Under the pieces are notes generated by a model. The model was not told where the DNA came from. It did not search any database and was given only the letters and a program-made list of their open reading frames with translations. 64,000 nucleotides of DNA from Hoplostethus atlanticus (Eukaryota > Chordata > Actinopteri > Trachichthyiformes > Trachichthyidae), in NCBI GenBank assembly GCA_034670405.1, contig JAXDDX010000168.1:852016-916015 (forward strand), given 5' to 3'. The translations under genes were made by a program, and so were the position numbers. Shown piece by piece: positions 39,301 through 54,300 of the stretch (positions are counted from its first letter, which is position 1; each line of letters begins with the position of its first letter).

Positions 39301-42300
39301 AAAACGCACAATCTCCGCGGAGCTACCACGACGGCGTCTAGACACGGCCGCGCCATCTTCAGCTTGTGTTGGCTGTGTTGTATTTTGTACAATTTGTTGT
39401 ACATTACAGAATGTAATAATGAATTAGACATCTCACCCTTTTTCTCCTGTGTCAGTTCAGTGCCGCGTTCTTCTACAAGTGGCGCATTAACATTAACCTC
39501 AGTGTCTCATAATAGGTTTCACAGGAGGCAAGTGGATAAGATTAATTTCAGCGTCCAAAAGAATATAGAATATAGGGGAAAAAAATAAACCGTTCAAATT
39601 ATTTTCTCTGGGCCCAGCTAGTAACCAAACCAAGCCTCTAGCCATATTCAGAATCTTTCTCCCCAAACAGAGGAAAGAAATGTAGCCTAGAGTGTGCGTG
39701 TCCTTGCATGCGCTGTAGGCAGCCACTGCCCACTGTCACCGAGACACAAGGTTTCTAGGGCACCTCTGATGACTCTGTGTATATTCTTTGTTTCCACATT
39801 TCCACGTGCCGTCATTTCAACCGCAATTTCTTTCAACCGGAAAAACATGCCACGACTGGATGAACATAAACCGCAATGCACTGCGCAGTCGGCAGGGCCA
39901 TTTATGTCTTCAAAAAGAGATATTTAGTTGTTATCATCTAAACTCTGCATGAACTTTGCAAGAAGACATAAGGTCACCACAGTTTTCTCATCATGGAAAA
40001 GTGGATGTTTTAATGGAATCCTGGGAACGTACCGTAACAGTAACAGGACAACTGAGGTTCAGATTAGGAGGCAGTTTCAGCAAAGCCAGCAGCTTTAGGC
40101 CCCGGTCCCATGAGCATTTGTGATATGTCAAATAGCGGACAATATCCCATGTATTTCAGTGAGACCGAAGCTTTGACGGATGACAGATTGAGAGTGCGGC
40201 AATGTACAACATCTCTTGAAATATTTTGAAAATTGAAACAACTTTTGGTCTTCACACACAGCACATGATCAAACAATAAGAATACAAATAAAATGAAAAG
40301 GTTTCAAATTCAAAAGTGGTTACTGCCGTCATTATAGGCACCCTTTTCTAATACATAGCCTTTGGCAATGATGACTGCTTCCAAACATTTCTTGTAACCA
40401 TCAACAGAAGAAGTAGTAGATAACATCAAGGAAACAGTACTATCAAGTCAAGTCAGGCTTGATACTTCAGTAATAATGTGGTAAATACCTCTTTACTCTA
40501 TTAACCAGGTATTACCTAGTAATTATCCCATAATGTTTGTACAACGTGCTACAGCAATAACTACAGAGAATTTTTACTTAAATAATTTGTGAGAAAAAAA
40601 AGTGAGAAATTACAATTACAAATAATTCCTTGTTATTAGTAATAAAATAAACTTGCCTGTGGTTCTTTAGAGCTCTTGAATGTAGATTAGGAGTTAAGTG
40701 ACCTGCTTGCATTCATATAGCCTACAGCAGGGGTCAGCAACTACATTTAGCCGTGGGCCAATTCTTTTTTTTTTGCAGTTGATGGGTGGGCCAGACCATA
40801 ATATAACTATGTATTCAAGACCGAAATGTAATCCCATTCTGCTGAAAAGCGGCCGTCTCTGTCTGTCCGGTTGTAGCGAGTCCACTACTCATGCTTTTAA
40901 ATTTTACAAGAAAATATTGAAAAAATGAGTGATTCGAGTGGCCTCTAGATTGGTGGAAACGCAGGCCGGTTCTTAAGGTTAGCTGGTTCGAGTGCTCAGC
41001 ACTGACTCAGGCACCGGCTCGTGAACTTAAGGAATGAACCAAACGGGAAGAAGGGGGAGTTGATTACCAAAATTCTGTTTAGAGAATACTTTTGAGTGAA
41101 TATACAGTCATTTTACTATATATTAATTTTTATATGTAGATAGATTGTGTGGCGCTACAATAACTGGAAACTACTGGTGTGCCAGAATTTTTTTTCCTGG
41201 CCCACGGGCCGCCAGTTTCTGATCCCTGGCTTACAGCATTACCATTTACATGCGAAAGGTCACCACAGGGAACTGGAGGCTGGGGGATCACTGCCAAGTT
41301 ACTGACCATGTAAAACTGCCAGAAATTCACACTCGGCGCCAATCAATGGCAGGCACCTGTGTTGTATGACTGGGAGGAGCAAATTCCTGCAAAGTAGTCG
41401 TTATCCTGAACTTACACAACAATACACAGTGTATGCAGCGTATTGTGTACCCCCCCAACAAGATTGAGCTTTCTCATTAAAAAAAGCTCAGGCTCTTCCG
41501 CCCACTCCCTCCGGGCTTTACCTTGGCCTTCCTCACCCCCGCCGAATCTCTCTCTCAAGAAATTCTGGCAGTGGGAGGAGCGGCACTGGATTGATTAGCC
41601 TTGACAAAGCAACAAAAAAAACTAGCTTTCCCCTTTATCACCTGTCATTATTTCACATAGAAGACAGCAACATGGGAACAATGTGGAGAGCGATTAGCCA
41701 TTAGCTTGCTTTCATTAGATCTAGCAAGTTGAGAGAGACATCTGTTTCCTAGCTGACAAAATAACAGAAATTGCCCCCAGAGGTTTGAGGGTTTCAGCTC
41801 ATAAATTAGTGAAAGGGTGATGAATGTAAAGCTTGGCGCATTGCAGGTGCAAAACGTTCTTGTCCTCAGGCCTGGCATCCCAGTTCAGACTGAAGAAAAA
41901 CTGACAACTTCTAGCCAGATCATGAAAGCTTTTCCATCTGCTGTTCTAAACACCCTGGGCTAAATGTATAAAACGCTGTGTAGATTTAGGTGTAGAAATC
42001 TGTGTACGCACAAAACAGAAAACATGCATACGCTCAGATGTATAAAACCCCACGTACGTCTGTTCCCACGTGTTTTTTCTTCATACATCTCAATCATCCT
42101 GAAATTGTGTGCACGTGCACGAGCCTTCTGACCATGCCCACAATTTACTATAAATGGCTTCCAACACACCCCCAACTGCCTGGTTTGCATATAAAGAGCC
42201 AGCATTAGTTTTGAGGAGAAACGGCGGAAGCATTTAAGAAGCAATAGAAGAAGAAACACAATTTTACCGACTGTGAACTTGAAATAATGGTTGATCAAAA

Positions 42301-45300
42301 TGACAGAAGAAAACACGTATTATTTGGAAGCCTAAGCTCTGGCATTACCAACCAAATGAAACAAGTTGAATGGCAGAAAGTAACCGAAACCATCTCCCTC
42401 CCGGTGTCATCCTGTTTCCTGTTTCCTGTTTGCCGTTCTCGCCGCCCGGTGTTTTGCAAACAGCTCCGCTAAACTTCGCTCCATCTAAAACTTTAGATCA
42501 CCGAATCCCACCAGACAACTACAGATTCGGTTTATTCTATTTGTTTTGTCTTTGTTTTGTCTTTGTTTTGTTCTTTTTGCATCCGACCGTGTCAATTTTT
42601 CCACCAGCGTATTTTTCGATCTCAGCTGCCGGCTCCCCCATACAACCCGACCTAGTCTCCCAACCATACCAAGGGTAAGCATGGCTTCTTGTTCTCCGTG
42701 CCCCTCTTGTGTGCTCGTTTTAGAGAGGTTGTCTCTGTTAGAGAGACGTGTCCGTCAGTTAGAAGCGGATAGGCCGATTACCTTAGACGAGACGGGCACC
42801 CCAGACAGCCTAGATACGTGGCCATCTAGCCGGCTCACGAGCGCTAGCAGTAGCCCGAGCATTAGCGAAGATAGTGTAGCTCCATCGGCAGTGGGTGACG
42901 AGTTTGTCCCGGTCTCCGGACGTCGGAGAGCCCGCCGGTTCCAGCCGCCACTTGTGCGGCCCGATTCGCCACCGGTGCCACCGATGGCTAATCGTTTCAC
43001 TGTTCTTGCTAGTCCCCGTGGTCGGCGCGGCTCCCCGGCTCCCCGGACCCGCCGACTGTCTCGCACCCTAGTTATCGGCGATTCCATCACCCGTAATGTT
43101 AGGCTTGAGTCGCCGGCCGAGGTTTTCTGTTTACCCGGGGCCAGAGCTACCGACATTGAGGCTAACTTAAGGGTGCTGGCGAACAATAGGTTCAGACACA
43201 AGGGTAAGAAAGAGGCAAACGGTCCACCCAGTGAGTATAGCAACATCATAGTACACGTCGGCGCCAATGACATTAGGATGAGGCAATCGGAGGTCACCAA
43301 GCTCAACATAGCCAGGACATGTGACCTCGCTAGGAAGATGTGTCGGCATCGATTAATTGTCTCTGGCCCCTTACCTTTCGCGAGGGGCAATGATGAGAGT
43401 TATAGCAGATTAGTCTCCCTCAACCTCTGGCTGGCGAAGCACTGTGAAGAAAAAGGATTAGTCTTCTTAGATAACTGGCCGTCCTTCTGGGGCAAACCCG
43501 GCTTGCTGAAAGCTGACGGCCTCCACCCTAATGGGGTAGGCGCTGCTTTATTATCTAGCAACATAGATAGATGTTTAAGGGAAAGCTGACATCTGTCCGT
43601 AGAGCTCGCCGGGATGCAGGTGATTAGAGAACCTGCTAGGCCTAGAAAGGGTGTGGAGTCTGCCAGGTTAGAGCTTACAGCAGAACAGACTGAGACTGTG
43701 CCCCCCGCTCGCCATTTTTCCCCCATATCTACCGAGTTTTACCAGTCTGCTTTTACTTTATCCTCTGGCAGCGGCACCTCTCGATTTGAAAATTACAGTA
43801 CAGTCCTTCCAATTAAGACTGTATCTTTCTCCCACCGCGCCCGTCAAATTTCCTACCGACCCACAGTAAATTACAGCAACTTAATTGAAATTCGACCCAC
43901 GCATACTGCCATTAACATTGATAAAAACTCTAGCAGTAGTGAACGCCTCACGGTGGGCTTCATCAATATAAGATCATTGTCAACAAAAGCGTTACTGATC
44001 AATGATTTGATTACTGAACATAATCTAGACATGATGGGTCTCTGTGAAACCTGGCTAAAGCCAAATGAGTTTTTGCCTCTAATTGAAGCTTCTCCCCCAA
44101 ACTTTCTTAGTTCTCAGGTTGCCCGGGAGACGAAAAAAGGAGGGGGTGTTGCCCTGATATTTAACCCTATCCTTAGTCTTACTCCCAACACTAACAACAA
44201 ATTTACATCCTTCGAAGTCCTGATTCTGCGCCCTACAGCTACGAATCTCCCGTCATTCTACTTAGCAGTACTTTACCGCCCACCTGGGCCCTATTCGCTC
44301 TTCTTAGAAGAGTTCTCCAATTTCATTTCGGACTTAGTGACCCGAGCTGATAATATTCTCATTATCGGTGATTTTAACATTCACCTGAATAATTCCACCG
44401 ATCCTCTCAGTAAGGCCTTCCTAGATCTTATTGATACTTGCGGCCTCACTCAATTTGTTAATGAACCAACCCACCATGGCGGCAACACCCTTGACCTGGT
44501 TCTGACCCGTGGCATTCCTGTTTCTGCTTTAGTGGTCTCCTCTTATGTGCCCGCCTTATCTGATCACTATCTCATTAAATTTGAAATCAAATTGATCTTC
44601 CCACGCCAAAAATGTGAAGATACTTATATTAGCCGTCGTATTAATGCCACTACGGCCTCGTTACTATCTGAAAAACTGCCCAGCTTTCTCGCACCACTCT
44701 CCGGTCATGTTGGCTCACTCGACAATTTTGCCAACGAACTAAACGCTAGCCTTACCAACGCGCTTGACTCAATCGCCCCGTTAGTCACTAGAAAACACCA
44801 CGCTAGGAAGTTTGCACCGTGGTTTACCCACGACACTCGTGCACTTAAACAAGCCTGTAGAAAACTAGAACGTAAATGGCGATTGACCAAACTCGAAGTC
44901 TTCCGGCTTGCCTGGAATGATAGCTTGCTAAATTATAAATGTGCACTCTCGTCAGCCAAAACTGCACACTTCTCTAGGTTAATCAGTGCAATTAAAAACA
45001 ACCCAAAGTTTCTATTCGACACTGTTGCTAAGCTAACACGGAATCCCTCCCCCTCTGATAGCTTTCTGTTTTCTCCGAATGATTTCATGTCCTTTTTTAG
45101 TCAGAAAATCACGCTGATTAGAGATGAGATCACCAGTACACTCTCTACTGGCGGTGCCGTCTCACCCCTGAAAAGTCCACTTGGTGTTCCCCGGGCTGAA
45201 TGTCTTTTCTCACAGTTTGATTTAGTTTCCTTAGACTCTCTCACCAAGCTAACTCTGTCTTCAAAACCCACGACCTGCATGCTTGACCCTCTACCTGCTA

Positions 45301-48300
45301 AACTGCTTAAAGAAGTATTCCCTATCCTAGGACCCTCCATTCTCTATATGATCAATCAGTCACTCTCCACTGGCACGGTGCCCTCCGCCTTTAAAACGGC
45401 CGTGATCAAGCCACTACTGAAAAAAACGAATCTTGACCCCGAAGTACTTCAGAACTATAGACCAATCTCAAATCTGCCGTTCCTCTCCAAATTACTTGAA
45501 CGAACAGTAGCCAGTCAACTTACAGATTTTTTGTCAAAAAATAACCTGCTTGATCCCTTTCAATCTGGCTTTAGATCCCTTCACTCGACCGAAACTGCAC
45601 TCACGAGAGTGGTAAATGATCTTTTGTTAGCTATTGACTCCAATTCAACCTCAGCACTATTGCTACTTGACCTGAGTGCAGCCTTCGACACAATTGATCA
45701 TGCGATACTCTTGAACCGTCTTGAACATTATATTGGTATCCGGGGTTCAGCCCTTTCTTGGTTTAGGTCTTACCTACTTGATAGATCACACCACGTCTTT
45801 TACAACAACATGACCTCAGAGTGTTGCAATATGGACTTTGGTGTCCCACAAGGCTCTGTCCTAGGACCACTGCTATTCTCTATCTATATGCTACCACTTG
45901 GTGGCATCATTCGCAAATTTGGCATTAACTTCCATTGCTACGCCGATGACACCCAAATTTACATACCAGTCAAACCAACCGATGACACCCAATTCCAAAA
46001 ACTAGAGGCCTGCCTATCAGAGGTCAAATATTGGATGTCCCTAAACTTCCTACTCCTTAATGGCAGCAAAACTGAGATGCTGATTGTGGGACCGGCTGGA
46101 CATAGACACTTATTTGAGAATAGTACTCTTAACTTTGATAGTTGTGTAATCTCCCAGAGCCCATACGTTAAAAACCTTGGGGTAAAATTCGACCCTACCC
46201 TCTCATTCGAGTTGCACATTAAGGAGATCACTAAATCAGCGTTTTATCATCTTCGCAATATTGCTAAAATTCGACCTATGCTAACAGAGGCAGACGCAGA
46301 AATTTTAGTACATGCCTTTGTATCATCCAGAATCGATTATTGCAATGTCCTTTTCTCGGGCTTACCTACTGGGCGCACTAAAAAACTACAACTGGTCCAG
46401 AATGCTGCTGCCAGAATCCTGACCAAAACTAGGAAATTCGACCATATAACTCCCATCCTGTCCTCATTACACTGGCTACCAATTCAGGCCAGGTGTGACT
46501 TTAAGGTGCTTTTACTTACATATAAATCATTACATGGGATGGCACCGTCCTATTTATCCGATTTGATTAAACCTTATAAACCGCCACGCGCCCTCAGATC
46601 TCAGGACGCTGGCTACCTGTCTATCCCAGCAGTCAAAAAGAAAACTGCAGGTAACAGAGCCTTCTCTTACCGGGCTCCCTATCTATGGAACAGTCTGCCT
46701 GCCTCAATCAGAGAGGCAGGCTCTATCGAAGTCTTTAAGTCAAGGCTAAAAACCCATTTATTCTCTCTGTCATTTGACCAGCCTTGAGGGAGTGGCTCAG
46801 TCTCTTCTCAGAGTAAGGCTAGACCAGTTAGCTCATCCTAGATCAGGGTCCTGCCGATGGATACTAGCATCCTGCCTACATGTCCTATTCTCCTGGTCTA
46901 CCTGCTCCTGTCCACTGACGCTGGTCATGTTTGTCTGTGTGAGTGAGAGTGTGTGTATGTGTGTGTGTGGGTGAGTCTCCTATCTGTTCCAGGCCGCAGC
47001 CCGGCAGAGTTGGCGTCTGGTTGGTCCCGCCTCCTAGGACGATGCTGACTGAGCGGACGTTGCGTTCTCCTATCTGGGCAGAGTTGGCGTCTGGTTGGTC
47101 CCGCCTCCTAGCACGATGCTGACTGAGCGGACGTTGCGTTCTCCTATCTGGGCAGTGTTGGCGCCTGCATGGTCCCCTAGTCCTATGATGACGCTGACTG
47201 AGTTGCCGTTGCTGTGATGCCGCCCCATCAGATCTGGATGTCCCACCAAAATAAACTTTCATATATTGTGTATACACTGCTTGCCCAAACTCGGCATCTA
47301 TTGCACGCCCAACCGTCCTGGTAGGGGGATCCCTCTCTGAGTAGCCCCTCCCAAGGTTTCTCCCAATTTTCCCAGTGAGGGTTTGTGGGAGTTTTTCCTT
47401 GTCCTCTGTGAGGGTCTAAGGCTGGGGGATGTCGTGTACTAACCATTTATTATTTTCACATGTTGGGCACTGTGAAGCCCTTAGAGACTGTAACGGTGAT
47501 TAAGGGCTATACAAATAAATGTGATTTGATTTGATTTGATTTTAAAAGCCCAATGCAACGCTCTACCACAGAGCGCACGGCTGTGCACCACATTATAGCA
47601 CGTCTGTTGTGCGCTCTTGGGGTTTGTAAATGGCATAAGTAGCCATGGCTTCAATGCATACCCATTGTCACCTGAGGGTATAAAATATTATATACATAAA
47701 CAATATTATATACATATATTACATTTGGGAAACCGGACATCGCTGCAAATTGCATTTTGATGTTGGCCTGTTCAGCTGCTGTAAGGGAACCTGATGTATC
47801 TATTACTCAAAGAAATTATGCCACCCCACACCATGGGCATGACCCGGCTCAGGGCAGCTTAGGATATCCCTGATCTGCCCGCAAGCTCCCGCTGAAACGT
47901 CCCCGTCACTAAAAACCCGATTGTTGTCAATACCTGTAGATGGACGGGGATGGCATAGTTCCTCCGAGAGTGCCGTTCCAACACAGGGCCCAGTTCAACA
48001 CACAATTCGAAGAGAACAGCTCTTGGAAATCCAAAGCGGCGCATTAGCCAGTCATCATCATGGGCCAGAAAATCAGTACGGTCTCTGAAGACTCGTTCTC
48101 GCCTAAATTGCGCAATAGCAATATCTTCCAGCAACGCCAAAGCAGCCATTGTATCATTTGGCACAGCCATTACGCACGGCTACAGCCTTTATATAGTGTA
48201 GGTTATTCTTACTCTCCACTAATAGGCTACAGAATAATAATCTTTATTTATATAAAGATCATGTATTTATTTGTTTATTTATATAAAGATCATTATCATT

Positions 48301-51300
48301 ATAATTATTATAATGCATAGTGACAAACATATTTACTCAAGATAGAATGAAATGAAGGCTTGTCAAAAAAAGGTTGTTAACCACTCACGCATCACTATGT
48401 AATCATAGTGAAGGTTTTTTTAAACTATAGATTTCATCCTAACACAATGTAGTGAAAGAAAAAAGCTCTAAATAAAATGTCACCCAAATTCACACTTTTA
48501 TTATCCTTTTTTGCCAACTCGCAACATCACACTAATCTGACTCAAAAAAATGCGTATGGTACGCATGGTGTGAAGGATGCTTACCAGTATGCACATTCTC
48601 GCCGCCCTTGGATTTTTATACATACGGAACCTGCGTGGAAAGTGACATAAGTACACTTTTCGTGCGTACGCATGGTTTATACATTTGGCCCCCGGTGTCA
48701 GGTAGGTCTTTACTGGGAAAAAATCTTCTGGCGCACAGGAAGTGATGCGTTTTATGTTTCCGGTTTGTTTGGAGGAAGAACTGGGTAGTTAGCATGAGCG
48801 TTGATGACCACCATGGCTGAACAGACAAAGAAAAGAGGCCCACCTACAGAAACTCAAACTTCATCAACAGAAAATCCAAAGAGAAAGACGTCACAGTACT
48901 GGACACACTGTTTGATTGACAGGTGATCTCTGGGAAGTGCTGAAGAAAAACATAAACGGATTACCACTTTATTTTGCTAGAAAAGAAAAGAAGGGAATTG
49001 CATTTTCTCATCCATTTATAGATTTATTTTAAAAAAATCACCGCTGCCTTTCTCGATTCAACCTCCTCTGACCCACCCGCCCACCTCCCCTTTTTTCTTT
49101 CATGTACTGCTTCCAGCTCGCCACCTGTCTAATCAAGGATATTTTTGTGATTGTGTTCTTTCTGTATTATATGTCATTGCCGTCATAGATATGAACATTT
49201 TTAACAAAGTCGGTCTGAACTACATTTGGTAACAAAACAATATTTCTCTTGAGGGTAGATTTGCTGTAGTCCAACTTCTTCCAGTGTGAAGTAACTCCAG
49301 ACTTACAAAGTAGCTTCTTCAACACTGATAATATAATGGGAATAATAAGAAATATTGTTGGGCAAATAATGGTCTGTCTTCATATTTTTTTTTCTAGGAG
49401 AAAACTGTAAAAAGTAGAATTTCTTCAAATGACAGTTGCTTATTGGATGTAATGAGACATATTTTGGGCAGCCATTTTATCAAAGCAAGTATTCTCCTAT
49501 TAATTTTGCAAAATGCCATATTACAGACTAACCAATAAAACAACCATGAGAAATTTCCCCTATATTTTATTATGGGACTTATTGTGCATATTTAGATCAC
49601 AATATCAGTGTATTTTATTAACGCAAAGTACTGCAAAATGTGACTTAAAGGGCACAATCATGCTTATTGACTTAAGGCATAGACTAAAGGAGGAAGAATG
49701 GGGTAATTTCTGATAGCAGGACAGGAGGGTCCTACTAGCAAAATCTGGCCATTCCCACAGCTTGTACATTGTTCATGGTATATACACATACAGTTATAGC
49801 TACAATACGCAACTATTCTAGTATACTATATTGTTAGTCTCGCTTTACTCCTCTCCGGTTGGTCAAGTTCCCGCCTCAACACTCATCTTGATCAGCTGTC
49901 TACCTTGAAACCGTACCTAACTAACCCTAATTGATTGATGATGTAGAATATATCATATTTATTGTAATTGTTTGGTAATTATAAATACTTCACGAGAGGG
50001 TCAGATATAAGAATTCCCAGCATCACTTTTATAGGGAAAGTTCACTTTTCTTTGGGGGGCATACAAGGGATGTAGTGGTACAGGCGTCCGCCAGAGACCT
50101 CAACATTGTATTCATGATTATAAGGTCCTCTGAAATCATTCCATCTCAAAACGTGGTGTCTGATTATCTCCACCATCTGTTTCAAGTGTCCAAAATAAAT
50201 TGTCTCTCCTATTTTGCCTTGCAAACCCATGATTTAGTTGCTAGCAGTGTCAGAAATTAACATTTTGGCTCACCTGCCAATGTCAAAATAATCGACATGC
50301 ATTCTGTATAGAAATGTGTCACCTTACCAGTTTCAATGCTATTTAATGTATAGAAACATGTACTGTGTGCAACATTCAATTAAGAGACGAGAGAAAACAA
50401 CTGTTGTGTGAGATGCTAGATGATATCACTTTGTATGTAACAGACAGCCAATCAGGAGCCTGTTTGGTACAGGAGCTATTGTTTTGCTTTGCTTTGATTG
50501 GCTCACGTTCAGATTTTATGGTGGCCAGCAGGGGCAAAGTTTGAATACTGACCAAAGATTGTATGTAACCACGGCGTTTAAATGTTATCGTCACTGAGGT
50601 CGTCGGCCCGGAGCTGTAAGGCAACTTAAACGGAATCATGCATGCCTCCATTGAGAGATCAAAAAAGAAAAATCATTTGGTCACGATGCCTCTTGCTGGG
50701 CCTGGCGATGCTGGTTTGACGCACATTTGTTGTCTAGGTTGTGGAGGGGTGGGGGGTGGGGGTGTGTGTGTGAGTGTATGTGATTGTATGTGATTCATCC
50801 TGGGCATCACAGCTGGGGGTTCTAACTGAACTAGGTCATACTTGGCCTGAGGTGAGTGAATATTTAACCCGGGACAGCTGTGTTGGGAAATGTGTGGCCA
50901 AGGGCACAAACCGGACTCCTGCTAATCTCACATTCTGGTCATGCAGAGCTGGGATGCCATATGTGTGTGTGTGGATAACGTCCTTGTGTAATTCTTTGCA
51001 ACCACAAAACAGGTTCATGTCACTCAGCCTACCATAATGGGTCGCTTTGGCGAAGAAACGCGAAGGGGTGCATGCACGTGTTCGCTCGCACACCTGTGAA
51101 TGCACCTGTGTGTGTGTGTGTGTGTGAACTCTCTACAACAACAATGATGCGGTTGCAGTACCAGTTGGCCCTGCAGATTATTCCACAGGAGTTTGCCATC
51201 ATTATCATGACAAAACATCTGGGGTATTATCGTTAATTAGAGGTTTTAGTAAAGGGAGTCTTTTTTTTCTTTTTTTTTCTCATTTAGTTAATGAGCCGCT

Positions 51301-54300
51301 CTCATGTGAGCAACTTGGCATGCTCAAATGGCACAAAAAATATCATCAATAAAATGTCATTTTTTGACGAAAATTATGAATTCACATGCCACTGACCACA
51401 CGCTAGCCCTGGATGTTTGTTTTCTCTCCCCGTGTCCAATCTGTGAAGCACAGGAACTATTCTTAGTTTAGCCTGCCTATGTCATAGCATCATGGCCAAT
51501 GGCCTTGAAAGCAAGGGAATTAAATGTGAGTCTTTATTCATTTCAATAATTCCCATTTAATACGGCATCTGTTGCATAGAAATGCTTTTTATCACATTTC
51601 TACGATGTGTTTGTAGCCAGCAATGTCCCCCAGTAACACAATATTAATAGCAACTCGTAGTGTAATTCTTAGCCTGGTGTTGACTGCTGTGAAGTGAGGA
51701 TGGATACCTGCTCTAAAAATAATTCCCTTAAAAAAATATCATAGATTTTCACAACTACCTACGCACATTTCTTGAAATGATCCTCCCATTTTCCCAAAAC
51801 TCTAAACACAGAAGTAACACTCTGGCAAAAACATCAGACTGCCAAGAGAAAATGAATCACTCTACGAAAACATGTTATCCTTCATCTAAATTAAAACTTT
51901 GCCTTCAGGTGGCTCACGGAAGCCATCAAATGCACCGCTTCTGAATACCCATTACACACTGGTGAGATAAATGAAATGCACTACTATAAAAGATGTTGCA
52001 GCTGTGGAGACAACACACGTATAAAAATTCAAGATATTCTGAATGTCAACCCAATTTGCCAGCAGACAAACAAGTAAAAATAATTCCGTTGTTAAGCTTG
52101 TCAGCGCGTTTCCACTTTGAGGGCTGTGTGTTGAGTTGTCAAGAGTGACATTTTGTGTATTGAATTACAGCACTTTCTACCGCTGCTTTATGAAGACACT
52201 TGTGCATTGGGGTTGGCAAGAAAGACAGAGGGAGAGTTCCTCACTACACGGGAGTGATTGTCCTCACAATGTATATCACCATAATGTATTCTGTTGTCAC
52301 TGATGTGATGCAGGTTTGCTTTGAGGCATACTTTTACCTGTACTGTAGTGTGACCGGCATTGAGTTGAAATAATTGATAATTAAAATAATAATCATCATT
52401 ATCAATTTCTCCTTCCTGGAAGATTATTCCTCAGTAATCCTGATTTTGTCAGCTTCTTCTTTATTTTCCCTTCTCTCAGAACATTTTGTCAATGAAAGTA
52501 AAATGTAAACTTTTGACATGAGCTATTTTTGATCATGGGCCACTAGTGACAATTCTTTGAGTTGTGACTATTTATTTTCATACCCCAGTCAAATAGAGCT
52601 AAAACGTAACCGCCCACTGGTTCCGGAAATAAATTTCCCTAGATAAAGAATTTTAAGTGATGAACCAAATCAAGCAGCTACGATGAATCATAACCTTGTA
52701 ACAATTGATTCAAAGACTGCAATCTGTAGTCTGCAATCGGTGGAGGACCAATTTATATTAATTAATGAATTCATGTATAAATAAAGAAATAAAAATGACT
52801 AATAAATCAACTAATCAGTGTGTATATAAATAAAATAATGCATGAATGCATACAGTAATAAATAAATAGATGAAATCTGGTATGAATGTATATTTCCGTA
52901 TAATTTTTGCCCTATTGTCTCATTCATCAATTTCTGTTTATATTTATTTCCCTATTTACTTATTTGTGTATTTATTCCCTTAGAATAACGTATTTCTAAA
53001 TGTCTCTTTCCTTATTAATGAATTTCAGTATATATTCTTTTCCCTATTTATTTATTTATTTCTGTATTTCCCTGTTCCCTGATAATGAGGGGAGCGGTCC
53101 ATCAGAGCTGGTCATGGTGTTCCCTTACTCCCATTAGTTGATCGGTCTCAGAGTGTGTAGATCATTTGTACCTGCCTTACTATGCTCTCAAATCAAAAGG
53201 AAACAACTTTTCTTGTTCATGGGTTGCTAGTTAGCCTAGCATGGTGCTTGCAATGGTGCTGGCTTGGCTAGTGCTTCACTCAGGCAAAACATAGCCACAG
53301 AGTTAAGAGTGTTGGCTGACCTTGCCGAGTTAGTTAGTTGACTTAGTTTATTTATTTATTTATTTGTTTGTTTGTTTATTTATTCATTAATTCATTAATA
53401 TAAATGTCAGCTTTGGCCCTCCATACAATCATGATCATTTTTTAAACCCATCTCTCGTACCACAAGATGGCAGTAATAATCAGGTTCAGCTCTCTAGTCA
53501 CAAATAAATCATAAATGAAGAAGCAGTGTAGTACTCTGGGTAGAATATAGGTGGCACTTTCTAAACCAGCTTCTTATTGCATCCTTGTTGTGAGTCATCA
53601 TAGGGTTTACTGTGTAGCTCTGGACTGCTCAATCTAGATTGTTAAACTCTTTGTGCAAAAAATAGATGAATAATGCAGCTTTCTTTCGTAGCTAATGTAA
53701 TAGTTTGGGATGTTTTTTTTTCATACAACCAATTTCAGTGACTGTGAAGAGGTGTTTTTCAAGCAGATGTCCCTTGTAACTTTTTCAGTTTTGACTGGTT
53801 CAACATATAATAACTCAAGGTAGATCTGAGTAGAATGCAGATTTGAAAGGCAATCTCCTCAACAGCGCGGTTGACATCTTGTCGTCTTTGCTTTTGTTTT
53901 TCCCCCCGTAGCAGCAAAACGGAGCCTCGCACTTGCAAATTGCGTTGCCGTACGAGAGTGACCCAGTTTGAGAAGTTTTGAAAATCTATTTGTTTATCAG
54001 AGGCTTCTTGGGATTCTGCCTGTAACACTGAGTCAGTGCTACAGCGGGCCTGCGGAAGGTCCCCGCGTGGCTCAAAAAGAGAAGAACCGAGTAAAAAAGA
54101 GAAGAGTTTTCCACCTGTTGAATATTCATCGCATGGAAAGGTTCCATTTATTCTGTGACTTTCATGACATTTTCACGTGAAGAATTAACAGAATTAATTA
54201 GAAGTGAAAAGCGGCTAATACCCCTCCTGAATTTAGAAGTTTTCCTCTCCTTGTTTAAATTCACCCCATGGCCTGTCAGTTACTCTGATTGAGACTGCAC

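Larger units (their letters stand above)
42393..47541 (+). mobile_element. L2-clade LINE, apparently full length
   Basis: Holds a 5' UTR, ORF1 with an SGNH esterase domain (42681-43589), ORF2 (43614-46787), a 3' UTR with about three 74-bp repeats, and the L2 3' end (AAGGGCTATACAAATAAATG then GATTTGATTTGATTTGATTT). Both ORFs are open, and 24 bp separate them. It is inserted in a Harbinger element. The 5' boundary is set where Harbinger homology stops and is approximate. Confidence 0.85.
41948..48700. mobile_element. PIF-Harbinger transposon, interrupted by an L2 LINE
   Basis: Left end ACACCCTGGGCTAAATGTAT and right end (inverted) ACACCGGGGGCCAAATGTAT, followed by TAAA, form terminal inverted repeats. 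Inside, close to the left, is a MYB/SANT-like ORF start (42287 on); on the right, a minus-strand HARBI1-type transposase start (48170 down). Both proteins are diagnostic of Harbinger. The middle is lost or replaced by the L2 element (42393-47541). A matching 3-bp TSD was not found. Confidence 0.7.
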
